From Balaenoptera acutorostrata (taxonomy: Eukaryota; Chordata; Mammalia; Artiodactyla; Balaenopteridae): a DNA stretch of 64,000 nt. Location: NCBI RefSeq assembly GCF_949987535.1, contig NC_080075.1:8416606-8480605 (forward strand). Reading direction: 5' to 3'. Positions 1 through 10,705 of this stretch are shown here, piece by piece; positions within the stretch are counted from its first letter, which is position 1, and each line of letters opens with the position of its first letter. The translations under genes and the position numbers were made by a program. The notes under the pieces were generated by a model. It was not told the origin of the DNA and searched no databases. It saw only the letters and a program-made list of their open reading frames with translations.

Positions 1-720
1 ATTGATCAAGTCCAATTTATGTATTGTTTCCTTTTGTTAGGTGTACTTTTTGGTGTTGTATCTAAGAAAACGTTGCCTAACTCAAGGTCATGAATATTGA
101 TTCCTATGTTTTTTTTCTAAGAGTTTTATAGCTTTAGCTCTTAAGTTTAATTCTATGATTCAGTTTGAGTTACTTTTATGTACAGTGTGAGGAAGGGGTT
201 TGGGTTCATTCTTTTGCTTGTGGATATCCAGTTGTCTGGGCAACATTTGTTATAAAGACCATTCTTTCCCCCATCAAATTCCCTTTGCACCCTGATGAAA
301 ATAAATTAACCATAAATGTGAAGGTTTATTTTTGGACTCTCAATTCTGTTCTATTGACCTATATGTCTCTCTTTATGCCGGTACCACCCTGTCACAATTA
401 CTGTAACTTTGTAGTCAATTCTGAAACCAGGAAGTGTGAGTCCTACAACTTAGTTCTTCTTTTTCAAGATAGCTTTAGTTACTTTAAGTTGCTTTTATTT
501 CCCTATGAATTTTAGGATCAGCTTCTCAACCTCTGCAAAAGAGAGTACCTGGTTTTGATAGGAAGTGCATTGAATCTATAGGTCACTTTGGGGAGTATGG
601 CCATCTTAACAATATTAAATCTTCTGATCCATGAATATGTGATATGGATGCTTTAATGTCTTTTGACAATGTTTTGCGGTTTTCAGTGCACCTCTTTTGA
701 TAAATTTATTCCAGTTTTTT
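1..720 (-). mobile_element. Old L1 (L1M) fragment, antisense ORF2 region
   Basis: The plus strand reads as the complement of the L1 ORF2 reverse-transcriptase region, for example the stretch with GGAAGTGTGAGTCC and CCTATGAATTTTAGGATCAG. The copy is diverged, with frameshifts and stops, so it is not coding. It stops at about 712-720, where the 3' end of another L1 begins, so it is truncated or interrupted there. It continues beyond the left edge of the window. Confidence 0.85.
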
Positions 721-1480
721 TTCCAGTTTTATTGAGAAATAATTGACATGTATCACTGTATAAGTTTAAGTTGTACAGCATGATGGTTTGATTTACGTAT
801 ATTGTGAAACGATTACCAAAATAGGTTTAGTTAACATCCCTCATCTCAGATAGGTACAATAAAAAGAAAAATAATATCTCCCTGTGAGGAGAACTCTTAA
901 GATGTACTCTCTTAGCAATTTTCCTATATATCATGTGGAAGTGTTAACTACAGTCATCATGTTGTACATTACATCCTTAGTGTTTATTTATCTTATAACT
1001 AGAAGTTTATACCTTTTGATTACCTTTCTTCAATTCCCCCTCCCCCAACCCTTGCCTCTGGTAACCACAAATCTGATCAATTTTTCTATAAATTTGTTGG
1101 GGGGGGTTGGGGTTTTTTGTTTTGGTGTTTTTTATATTCCACATATAAGTGAGCTCATTCAGTATTTGTCTTTCTCTGTCTGACTTATTTCACTTAGCAC
1201 AGTGCCTTCAAGGTCCACCCATGTTGTCGAAAATGGTAGAATTTGCTCATTTTTTTTTTGTTTGAATGTTATTCCATTGTACATACATACCACACTTCTT
1301 TATCCATTCATCCGTTAATGGACACGTAGGTTGTTTCCATGTCTTGACTTTTGTAAATAATGCTGCTATGAACATGGTGCAGATCTTTTTGAGTTAACGT
1401 TTTCATTTGGATATATTCCCAGAAGTAGAATCACTGCATCTTATGGGAGTTCTATTTTTAACGATAAACTTTCAGAGTAT
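721..1480 (-). mobile_element. Old L1 (L1MB-like) 3' end, 5'-truncated
   Basis: The sequence begins with the complement of an L1 3' untranslated region (TTTTATTGAGAAATAATTGA) and runs into the complement of the last part of ORF2 (CCATTGTACATACATACC, ATGGACACGTAGGTTGTTTC). It ends near 1475, so it is 5'-truncated. It contains a G-rich run near 1099. It is separate from the preceding fragment because the order of L1 parts restarts here. Confidence 0.85.
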
Positions 1481-1915
1481 TTCAAAGGAGATTTTTCTTT
1501 TATTTCCTCTTTTTTAAAGAAAGGATATTTTGCTGTATCTACTAATGAAAATAGAGGAATGAAATGATGGTGAGTTTAGTCTATTGATGAGGAGTGAAAA
1601 GGATTAGGTGTTTGAAAAGAATATGCACTTGATGGGCACCCAGATTCATGGATAATAAGAGTTCCTTTCTTTGGACTGTGGTTGGCGAGCTCACCTTTAT
1701 TACTTTCAGTTAAGATGGGCAGAGATGTGGCAGAGAGAGTCAAACAAGGAGCCAATGAAGCCAAGGAGAGAAATTTTAGAGGCTCCGATGCACAGGGAAG
1801 CTCTCCTTATGAGAAAGGTCAGCTTTTCAGCTGGGAAACATGCTCCTGGTGTCCTTCCTGAGCCCCTTCTCTTTCTACAAGTCTATGATTTAATGTTGGG
1901 GGAAACCCACTTCCC
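1481..1915. other. Unassigned spacer between two L1 fragments
   Basis: I see no recognisable repeat or exon. The 83-codon open frame at 1671-1922 has no known similarity and runs into the adjoining L1 tail, so I do not treat it as a gene. Confidence 0.5.
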
Positions 1916-3050
1916 TTTTTAAAAAAATTTAGGTATAATTGACGTATAATGTTATATTAGTTTCAGGTATACAATATACTGATTCAATATTTGTCTACAT
2001 TGTGAAATGATTAACACGGTAAGGCTAGTTAACATCCATCACCATACCTAATTTCTTATGATGAGAACTTTAAAGATTTACTCTTAGCAATTTCCAAATA
2101 TGCAATACAGTATTATTAGCTATAGTCACCATGCTGTACATTACATCCCCATGACTTATTTATTTTACAACTAGAAGTTTGTACTCTTTGACCCCCTTCA
2201 TTTATTTTGCTTACTTCCTCCCCAGCCCACTGCCTCTGGCAACCACCAATCTGTTCTCTGTATCTATGAGCTCATTCTTTTGTTTTTGTTTTGTTTTAGT
2301 GAGATCATACAATATCAGTCTTTCTCTGTCTGACTTATCTCACTTAGCATAATACACTCAAGACCTATCCATACTGTTGCAAATGGCAAGATTTCCTTCT
2401 TTTTTATTGCTAAATAATATCCCATTGTATATACATGCCACAACATCTTTATGCATTCATCCATCAGTGGACACTTAGGTTGTTTCCATATCTTGGCTAC
2501 TGTAAATATTGCTGAAATGAACATGGGGGTTCATTTTCATTTCATTTTCTTTGGATAAATACCCAGAAGTAGAATTGCTAGATCATATGGTACTTCTATT
2601 CTTAATTTTTTGAGGAACCTCCATATTGTTTTCCATAGTAGCTGCACCAATTTACATTCCCACCAGCAGCGCACATTCCTTCCCTTTTGTCCACACCCTC
2701 TCCAACACTTGTTATCGCTTGTCTTTTTGATAATAGCCATTGTAACAGGTATGAGGTGGTCTCATTGTGGTTTTGATTTGCATTTCCCTGATGATTAGTG
2801 ATGTTAAGTATCTTTTCATGTACTTGTTCATCATCTGTATGTCTTCTTTGGAAAAATATCTATTCAAATCTTCTGCCCATTTTTTAATCCAATTTTTTGT
2901 TTTTGCTATTGAGTTGTATGAGTTCTTTATGTATTTTGCATACTAACCCTGTATCAGAGATGTGATTTGCAAATATTTTCTCCCATTTGGTAGGTTGCCT
3001 TTTCATTTTGTTAATGGTTTCCTTGGCCGTGCAAAAGCTTTCTGTGTTCT
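1916..3050 (-). mobile_element. Old L1 (L1MB-like) 3' half with ORF2 C-terminal remnant
   Basis: A minus-strand L1 whose 3' UTR starts near 1916 (AGGTATAATTGACGTATAAT) and whose ORF2 C-terminal region covers about 2315-2740. In minus-strand frames the cysteine-rich end of L1 ORF2 is visible (residues like CWRGCGQKG and CWWECKL), broken between two frames at about 2524-2537. It is 5'-truncated near 3050 after the complement of TTTGCACGGCCAAGG. Confidence 0.9.
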
Positions 3051-4530
3051 AAATTTCTTCTTGCTGTACTTCCAGGAAATTTTACATCTTACACTTACAC
3101 ATTTAGTAAAATGAAGACCAAATTTCATAAAGGCTCAACAAACAAGATAAAATATAGAAAATATCCCATTTTGTCCCTCAGGAAATGAAGAATTATTATC
3201 TTATGTTTATTTTGCTTTTAGAGGTAATGTTAATTACATGTATGGTAACATGAGCTGTTATCTATTAAGACAAGTACAGTGTCCTGTTTTAGGTTTAAGG
3301 GGAAAAAATCTATCTTCTGCTTGCTGCCTCTTTATATGTGTTTTGTTGAGCTGGACTTAAACCAGTTTTATCTCAGTAGGAAACAAACGTTATAGTAATT
3401 ATTAATGCATTTGCATCATCTCTTAGGCTATAGCATCTGATATAATAGAGAGGCCATTTTGCAATATTCTGAAAGAGAAGACTTCAGACTCCTTGATATG
3501 ACAGAAATCTCTTCTGCTTCCTCAGTTTTCTTAACAGGCTATGGAATCTCAGGGATTGCTATTAAAGGATCAGTTTCTTTAATGATGTTTCCATCAAAGT
3601 CAAGGCAATTGGAAGTAAGCCTAGCTCAAGGGCAGCTAATTAACTCCATCTGTGCATGTCTGTCCTTCAGGATAACAGCCTCTAGACAAATAGACCTATG
3701 GTTTGGCTTACTACTAATGAGAGTGATGGAGAGAATCAGGGATATGCCTCATAGTCATCTTGTTTTCAGAGGAAAGTGTTTTTATCTGTATTTAAGTGTA
3801 ACCTTAATTTGATATTTACTTTCATATAGTTCTTCCTATTTTTCTTTCATTGTACTGTTGCAGCATTTTTCGCCAATTCACACTCAAGTACCAGTGACTT
3901 TGATATAGTAGATGTTCAATAAATATTTGCTGAATGAACAAATGAGTGAAACCTACTTTTAATATTCATCAGAATGAAAGGTTTGCCTCAGTACTTCCCT
4001 GTAGCTCCAAGAACTCGCTGGAACTGCGCTCCAGTGCAGGCAGCCTTAATATGTTTCCCTCACTGCAGCCAAATGGCTGGTAAAGACTCTGCTCGGCTGA
4101 GGGATTCTCTTCAACTGCATTTACATTTTTGAAACATGGCCCACTTCTCTCCACCTTCTAAAAATTTCTAGCTAAACAAAACATAGCTTTAATACATTTA
4201 TGTAGTTATTTATAATAATAATTTCCTCAGAAAAAAGCAGACAGTGGGTCTTTGCAGAAGCGAGTTAAAGGCAGATCTGAAGAAGATGGTCACAGGTGGG
4301 AAACAATTCAAGATCTCTTCCTTAGCAGCCCAGAGTTGTAAAATTCAATAATCAAGTTAATCCATGATGAAACAAGTCCCTTTGACCATTTTCAGGACTT
4401 CCATTTGGAAGTGGACAGTTAATCCTGGGCTTTGTAGGCATTAATGTACAAGGACTTGATTGCCTCTATTAGAAAAAAGCTATATTGAATGACTTAAAAA
4501 TAAAAACCACCCCTTAATAACTACACAGAC
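3051..4530. other. Mostly unique sequence with an L2/MIR-like 3' tail
   Basis: No exon or full repeat is recognised. At about 3908-3945 the sequence GATGTTCAATAAATATTTGC followed by TGAATGAA resembles the common 3' end shared by L2 and MIR elements on the plus strand. The 117-codon open frame at 3459-3812 has no supporting features. Confidence 0.4.
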
Positions 4531-4534
4531 TAGT

Positions 4535-4675
4535 GAAAACTTTTAATAATAAGTAATTGAAAGTTATGGGTTTATGTATAAACTCACATAAATTTATACA
4601 TTACGTGCCCACATAAACCCAGGACTTTCAATTTCCTATTGCAAAAAAATTTCCATGTGTTAAAAAGTTCTAAAC
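4535..4675. repeat. Imperfect palindrome, possible MITE
   Basis: Two inverted arms, 4555-4577 and 4611-4633, pair along 20 of 23 positions, the mismatch being a central TAT/AGG triplet. Weaker complementarity extends outward to AACTTTTAATAA (left) and TTAAAAAGTT (right), and inward through GTATAAA/TTTATAC. The shape suits a small nonautonomous DNA transposon, but I cannot name the family and the flanking duplication is unclear. Confidence 0.55.
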
Positions 4676-5474
4676 TGTGTTTATGATCAGAATTTTACAC
4701 TTGCTCTAGATTAAAAAAAAAAAGATTTTTTCTTCCAATTCTGTACCTTGATTGAATTTTGGCTACTGCTATTACCAATCTACATTTGATTATTGCAGCC
4801 CCCATTGTAGCATCTTTCAAATCCCTCTGCTTACCTACAAACCTCACTTGTGAAGTTTGAATTGTTCAGAGACAAGGATTTTCTGCAAGTAGATCAAAGA
4901 TAAATGACTTCAGGTTTCACTAAGCTCCCATCTGGCAGTAGGTTAGCCTTTAAAGGTTTTGAAATAAACACCTTCACTGGGGCAAGTGGTTAATTCATAC
5001 CTGAAGCAATAGAACAGTATCTCCCTTTATAGCAACGAATGGCAGATTTACCCAGGTTAATTCTGATGAGAAAGAATAATAGGAATCATCCATTTGAGGA
5101 GTTTCCACAGATCATCAGAACCAGACAGGGTAGACTGTTGTCCCTCTGTGTGTTTCTCTGTGCTACTCTCTTTGTGCTCTGTTGTTCATTGTTTCAGAGC
5201 TCTCTGGGGTAAAATAGAGCAGACGTCTCTGGATTCTACAATGAGAAGTAGGACTTTTTCTTTTCTGGCAAACAATGTCTTTGTGACCATGATCTTATAG
5301 GATCATAAACCTGATATTCTGATATGCCAGATACACTGAGAAAGGCTAGAAAGTGTCACCTATAGGGATAAGGGAAGAAGTATTTGATCCCAATTTTCTG
5401 TATTTCATTATTAGAAAAATCTAATAATTAAAAAAATAAAATCTTAGCAGTACTTCATAGAGTGCATTTTTGGT
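4676..5474. other. Unassigned AT-rich spacer
   Basis: No recognisable repeat or exon. Short open frames only. Confidence 0.4.
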
Positions 5475-5873
5475 GGTAAAGTGTAACCACCTAGAAAAGT
5501 ACAATGAATTATCACAAATACCCATAAAACCACTGTCTGGCGGGGTCAAGATCCAGGGCCTCTCCAGCATCTCAGCAGTTTCCCTGGTACCCCGTCCCAG
5601 TCACTCTTCCTGTCTTGCCAAATAACCAGAGTCCTGATTTCTAAGACAAATAGTTCAGTTTTGCCTATTTGGAGACTTTTTATAAGTGGAATCCTAGGGT
5701 TTGTATTGTTATTTCCTTTTTTTTCACTCAATATTTTGTTTCTGAAATTTACCCATGTTGCTAAATGTAATAATAATTTCAGGGTTTTTTCATTTTCATT
5801 GTTGTGTGTTATTCCATTTTACAAATATGACACAATTTATTTATTATTTGGGCTGTTAAGAATGATGCTGCTG

Positions 5874-6264
5874 GGACTTCCCTGGTGGCGTAGCAGTTAA
5901 GAATCTGCCTGCCAATGCAGGGGATACAGGTTCGAGCCATAGGTCCGGGAAGATCCCACATGCCGCGGAGCAACTAAGCCCGTGTGCCACAACTACTGAG
6001 CCTGTGCTCTAGAGCCCGTGAGCCACAACTACTGAAGCCCATGCACCACAACTACTGAAGCCCGTGCGCCACAACTACTGAAGCCCGTGCGCCTAGAGCC
6101 CATGCTCCGCAACAAGAGAAGCCACCACAATGAGAAGCCCGCGCAATGCAACAAAGAGTAGCCCCCACTCACCACAACTAGAGAAAGCCCACGCGCAGCA
6201 ACGAAGACCCAATGCAGCAAAAAATAAATAAATAAAATAAATAAATTAAAAAAATAAATAAAAG
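5874..6264 (+). mobile_element. CHR-type tRNA-derived SINE, first of a pair
   Basis: The head GGACTTCCCTGGTGGCG and a B-box-like GGTTCGAGCC near 5929 mark a tRNA-derived CHR SINE on the plus strand, ending in AATAAATAAA repeats. It is longer than its neighbours because a 23-bp unit is repeated three times at 6024-6092. The target duplication GAATGATGCTGCTG lies on both sides (about 5860-5873 and 6265-6278). Confidence 0.93.
6024..6092 (+). repeat. Three tandem 23-bp units inside a SINE
   Basis: Units begin at 6024, 6047 and 6070, each starting CACAACTACTGAAGCCC. Units two and three are identical or nearly so. This explains the extra length of this SINE copy. Confidence 0.9.
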
Positions 6265-6278
6265 GAATGATGCTGCTG

Positions 6279-6581
6279 GGCTTCTCTGGTGGCGCAGTGG
6301 TTAAGAATCCACCTGCCAATGCAGGGGACATAGGTTTGAGCCCTGGTCCAGGAAGATCCCACAGGCTGGGGAGCAACTAAGCTCGTGCACCACAACTACT
6401 GAGCCTGCGCTCTAGAGTCCCTTCTCCACAACAAGAGAAGCCACCACAATAAGCCCGTGCACCGCAACGAAGAGTATCCCCTGCTCGCTGCAACTAGAGA
6501 AAGACTGCACGCAGCAACGAAGACCCAACGCAGCCAAAAATAAATACATAAATTTATTTAGAAAAAAAAACTTAAAAAAAA
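6279..6581 (+). mobile_element. CHR-type SINE, second copy at the same target
   Basis: A second plus-strand CHR SINE with head GGCTTCTCTGGTGGCGCAG, ending in an A-rich tail before 6582. It is bounded by the second (6265-6278) and third (6582-6595) copies of GAATGATGCTGCTG, so it inserted into the duplicated target site of the neighbouring SINE. Confidence 0.93.
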
Positions 6582-7041
6582 GAATGATGCTGCTGTGAAG
6601 AGTTATGTACATGTCTCTTGGTGCACATGTGATACATGTAGAAGTGGAATTACTGGGTTAAAGAGTATGAATATGTTCACCTTAGTAAATAATGCCAAAC
6701 TGTTTTCCAAGGTAATTGCGCTAATTTACACACCCACCAGGTGGTGGGTGTAAAAACGGTGTCTCACTGTGGCTGTGATTTACATTTCCCTAGTGACTAA
6801 TATGGTTGAACACCTTTTCAGATGCTTATTTCCCAATGGTATACATATTTGTGATGTTCCTATTCAAGTCTTTTACTTACTTTTCTGTTGGGTTTTCTAT
6901 CTTATTAATTTATAGTTTTTTATATATTCTGATACAAGCCCATATATGAGTCGCAAATAACCTTCCACTAAGGCTTGATTTTTCACTCACTTAATGGTGT
7001 CTTTTAATAAACAATTTCTTAATTTTAATAATGTCCAATTT

Positions 7042-7350
7042 GGGACTTCCCTGGTGGTCCAGTGGTAAAGAATCCGTCTTCCAATGCAGGGGACGCAGGT
7101 TTGATCCCTGGTGGGGGAACTAAGATCCCACATGCCGTGGGGCAAATAAGCCTGTGCACCACAACTACTGAGCTCGCACGCCTCAAGGAGAGAGCCCACA
7201 TGCTGTAAACTACAGAGCCCACATGCTCTGAAGCCCACGCGCCACAACTAGAGAGAAGCCCACATGCCACAACGAAGACCCCACGCTGCAACTAAGACCT
7301 GACGCAGCCAAAAAAAAAAAAAGAAAAATATAAATATAAAAAAATAAAAT
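7042..7350 (+). mobile_element. CHR-type SINE in old L1
   Basis: Plus-strand SINE starting GGGACTTCCCTGGTGGTCC and ending in an A-rich tail. It is flanked by a 12-bp target duplication, AATGTCCAATTT at 7030-7041 and AACGTCCAATTT at 7351-7362, which differ at one base. The host L1 sequence is continuous across it. An internal CACATGC-type unit is repeated, as in other copies. Confidence 0.95.
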
Positions 7351-7592
7351 AACGTCCAATTTATCAATAATTTCCTCTATGGATGTGCATTTTTTTCTGT
7401 CCTATTTAAGAAAATTTTTCCTACCTGAAGTTTGCAATGGTGTCTCATATTTTCATCTATAAACATTATTTTCTTGTTAATTTTACAACAGTCCATCTGG
7501 AATTGATTTTTGTGTAGAATTGAAGAAATTGTTGAGACTTTTAAAATTCCATATAGATTTCCAATTAACTCAGCACTATGTGTTGAAAAGAC

Positions 7593-8688
7593 TTTTTTTT
7601 TTAACATCTTTATTGGAGTATAATTGCTTTACAGTGGTGTGTTAGTTTCTGCTGTATAACAAAGTGAATCAGCTATACATATACGTATATCCCCATATCT
7701 CCTCCCTGTTGTGTCTCCCTCCCACCCTCCCTATCCCACCCCTCTAGGTGGTCACAAAGAACTGAGCTGATCTCCCTGTGCTATGCGGCTGCTTCCCACT
7801 AGCTATCTATTTTACATTTGGTAGTGTATATATGTCCATGCCACTCTCTCACTTCGTCCCAGCTTACCCTTCCCCCTCCCTGTGTCCTCAAGTCCATTCT
7901 CTATGTCTGCATCTTTATTCCTGTCCTGCCCCTAGGTTCTTCAGAACCTTTTTTTTTTTTTTTTTTTTAGATTCTATATATATGTGTTAGCATATGGTAT
8001 TTGTTTTTCTCTTTCTGACTTACTTCACTCTGTATGACAGACTCTAGGTCCATCCACCTCTCTACAGATAACTCAATTTCATTTCTTTTCATGGCTGAGT
8101 AATATTCCATTATATATATGTACCACATCTTCTTTATCCATTCACCTATTGATGGACACTTAGGTTGCGTCCATGTCCTGGCTATTGTAAATAGAGCTGC
8201 AATGAACATTGTGGTACATGACTCTTTTTGAATTATGGTTTTCTCAGGGTATATGCCCAGTAGTGGGATTGCTGGGTCATATGGTAGTTCTATTTTTAGT
8301 TTTTTAAGGAACCTCCATACTGTTCTCCATAGTGGCTGTATCAATTTACATTCCCACCAACAGTGCAAGAGGGTTCCCTTTTCTCCACACCCTCTCCAGC
8401 ATTTATTGTTTGTAGATTTTTCTGATGATGGCTATTCTGACTGGTGTGAGGTCATACCTCATTGTAGTTTTGATTTACATTTCTCTAATGATTAGTGATG
8501 TTGAGCATTCCTCAGAATGGGAGAAAATATTTGCCAATGAAGCAACAGACAAAGGATTAATCTTCAAAATTTACAAGCAGCTCATGCAGCTCAATATCAA
8601 AAAAACCCAAAAAACCCAATCCAAAAATGGGCAGAAGACCTAAATAGACATTTCTCCAAAGAAGATAAACAGATTGCCAACAAACACA
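7593..8688 (-). mobile_element. Younger 5'-truncated L1 with 5' inversion
   Basis: From 7593 to about 8508 the element lies on the minus strand: poly-T, the complement of the cetartiodactyl-type L1 3' UTR, then the ORF2 C-terminus. From about 8510 to 8688 the more 5' part of ORF2 lies on the plus strand (GGGAGAAAATATTTGCC to CCAACAAACACATG). The two parts are adjacent in a normal L1, as the copy at 47806-49048 shows. A short duplication TGAAAAGAC flanks the whole (7584-7592 and 8689-8697). This is the classic product of twin priming. Confidence 0.9.
7967..8368 (-). pseudogene. L1 ORF2 C-terminal fragment
   Basis: A minus-strand open frame of 133 codons matches the C-terminal end of the L1 ORF2 protein, with residues [13 protein letters not shown], the conserved IPLLGIYP and a C-terminal KKMWYIYIMEYYSAMKRNE. 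It lies after the reverse-transcriptase domain of the parent protein, has no own promoter and no complete domain, and belongs to the truncated element at 7593-8688. It is a relic and not a gene. Confidence 0.9.
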
Positions 8689-9658
8689 TGAAAAGACTGT
8701 CTTTTCCCCATGGGTTTGCATGACTACTTTGTCCTATTAAGTGCCAAAATATGTGTGTCTTTGTTTTTGGGCTCTCTATACTATTTCATGGTCTATTTTT
8801 CTATCTGACAAATACCTCATTGTTTTAATTACTGTATCTTTACAATAAAGTCTTGCTATCCACTCTAGCAGATCCTATCATGTTATTGTTCTTCAAAAGT
8901 ATCTTGACTCTTTTTCTTTTGTATTTCCATATAATTTAAAAATCATTTAGTGGAGTTCCATATAAAACTTGTTATAATTTTTAACATACAGTTTACATCG
9001 AATTATGGATACATTTGGGGAGAACTGACCTCTTTCTAATACTGAGTCATCTAGTCCATGAACATATATTCTTCTATTTATTTAATTTTTCTCAGTAATA
9101 TTTCATAGGTTTCTGTGTGAAGGTATTGATACACTAATTTTAAAATATTTGTCACTAGGTATTTGGATTTTTTGATGCTTTTATACATGAATATGTATCA
9201 TTTTAAAATTCTTGCTGATGTATAAAACTTATTTGAATTTTGTATTTTGACCTTGTACTGTATTTAGCAACTTTGCTAAAAGTCACTTATTCCTTCTAAT
9301 AATTTAGCAGTAAATTCTTTAGGACCCTACATATTCAATCATATCATCTGTGGAAAAAAACACATTTTTATTGTCACAATACCTATACTTCTCATTTTTT
9401 CTTGATTTAGTGCACTGGCTAAGACCACCTATATGAAGCTGAACAGAAGTAGTGTTAATGGATATTTTTGTCTTCTTTATAATCACAAAGGGAAAGTTTT
9501 CGCATTTCACCATTAAGTATGATACTTGGTATGGGTTAGTGTCTTTTTATTTTTATTTTTTTCAAAGAGACTATTTATCAGATTAACAAAGTTAACTGCA
9601 GTTCCTAATTTGAGAGATTTAATCCTTGAATGGACGTTGAACACTATCAAATGTTTTT

Positions 9659-9701
9659 CTGCATCTATTTTTTTTTTAAATTAATTAACTGCATCTATTT
9701 T
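9659..9701. repeat. 13-bp direct repeat around an A/T tail-like core
   Basis: CTGCATCTATTTT occurs at 9659-9671 and 9689-9701, separated by 17 bases of T-rich and TTAATTAA sequence. In the host L1 only one copy is expected. The core resembles the tail of minus-strand SINEs such as the one at 21618. It may be a retrotransposon insertion of which almost only the tail was copied. Confidence 0.5.
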
Positions 9702-10705
9702 GATTATCATATTACTTTCTTCTTTATTATGTTGACTGATTTTCAAATATTAATTTAACCTTGTACTCCTGGAATAAAGTCAACTTGGGTTTCACATGGA
9801 ACCTTTTTATATACAGCTAGATTTGATTTGCTAATATTTTATTTGATAAAATAAAGCTGAATGAAATTGAGTTGTGTAAAATTTTATCCTCATAATGGCC
9901 TTATCAGGTTTTGGTATTAAGATTAAGTCAGCCTCAAAGAATAAATTAGGAACTTTGTATTTTCTGGAAGAGCAGTATAAGAGTGAAATGATTTCTTCCT
10001 TAAATGTTTAGTAGAATTACACTGGTGAAGCCCCTGGGCCTGTAGTTTCCATTGTGGGAAGGTTTTCAATTACAAGTTCATTTTCTTTAATAGTAATAGG
10101 ACTATTCAGATATCATTCTTCTTAAGTCAGTTTTAGTTATTTGAATTCTTTTTTTAGGAATTTGTCCATTTAAACAAATTTTTAGACATAATATTGTTCA
10201 TAAAATCCTGCAATTATCTCTTTCATGTAACAGGATCTACATACCCCCTTTTTCATTCCTGATGTTGACTATTTTTGCCTTCTTTCTCTCGTTTTCAAAG
10301 TCAGCCTCACTGGGAATATATCAATTTTATTAATCTTTTCAATTTCTGGCTTTGTAGATCCTTTCTACTGTGCTTTTTGTTTTCTATTTCACTAATTTCT
10401 TCTCTTTTTTTCTATTTTCCATTTTGGGTATAATTTGCTGCTATTTTGCCTAGATTCTTGAGGATGGATGCTCAAATTGGGTTTTCAGTCTTTCTTCTTT
10501 TCTAACATATGTGTTTTGAACAAGTAATACTTTTCCACTAAGGCAAAGTATTTAGGTGTATCTCACAAGTTTTGATATGTCATATTTTCATTCATGACTG
10601 GTTAAAAATATTTTCTAATTTCCGTTGTGATTCCACTTTGACCCACAGATTATTTTAATTATATTTCTTAATTACCAAATATTTAGGGATTTTTTTGGGG
10701 GGGGG

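Larger units (their letters stand above)
5475..10705 (-). mobile_element. Long degraded L1 (L1M), host of four later insertions
   Basis: Reading around the inserted elements, the complement of one old L1 can be followed: 3' region at 5475-5860, ORF2 C-terminal part at 6596-7029, then 7363-7583, then the reverse-transcriptase and upstream ORF2 region at 8698-10705. Landmarks are ACAGTCCATCTGGAATTGAT, CACCATTAAGTATGATACTT and CAAATATTTAGGGATTTT. It is heavily mutated and non-coding. Later insertions are two CHR SINEs at one site (5874-6581), a third SINE (7042-7350) and a younger L1 (7593-8688). Confidence 0.8.
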
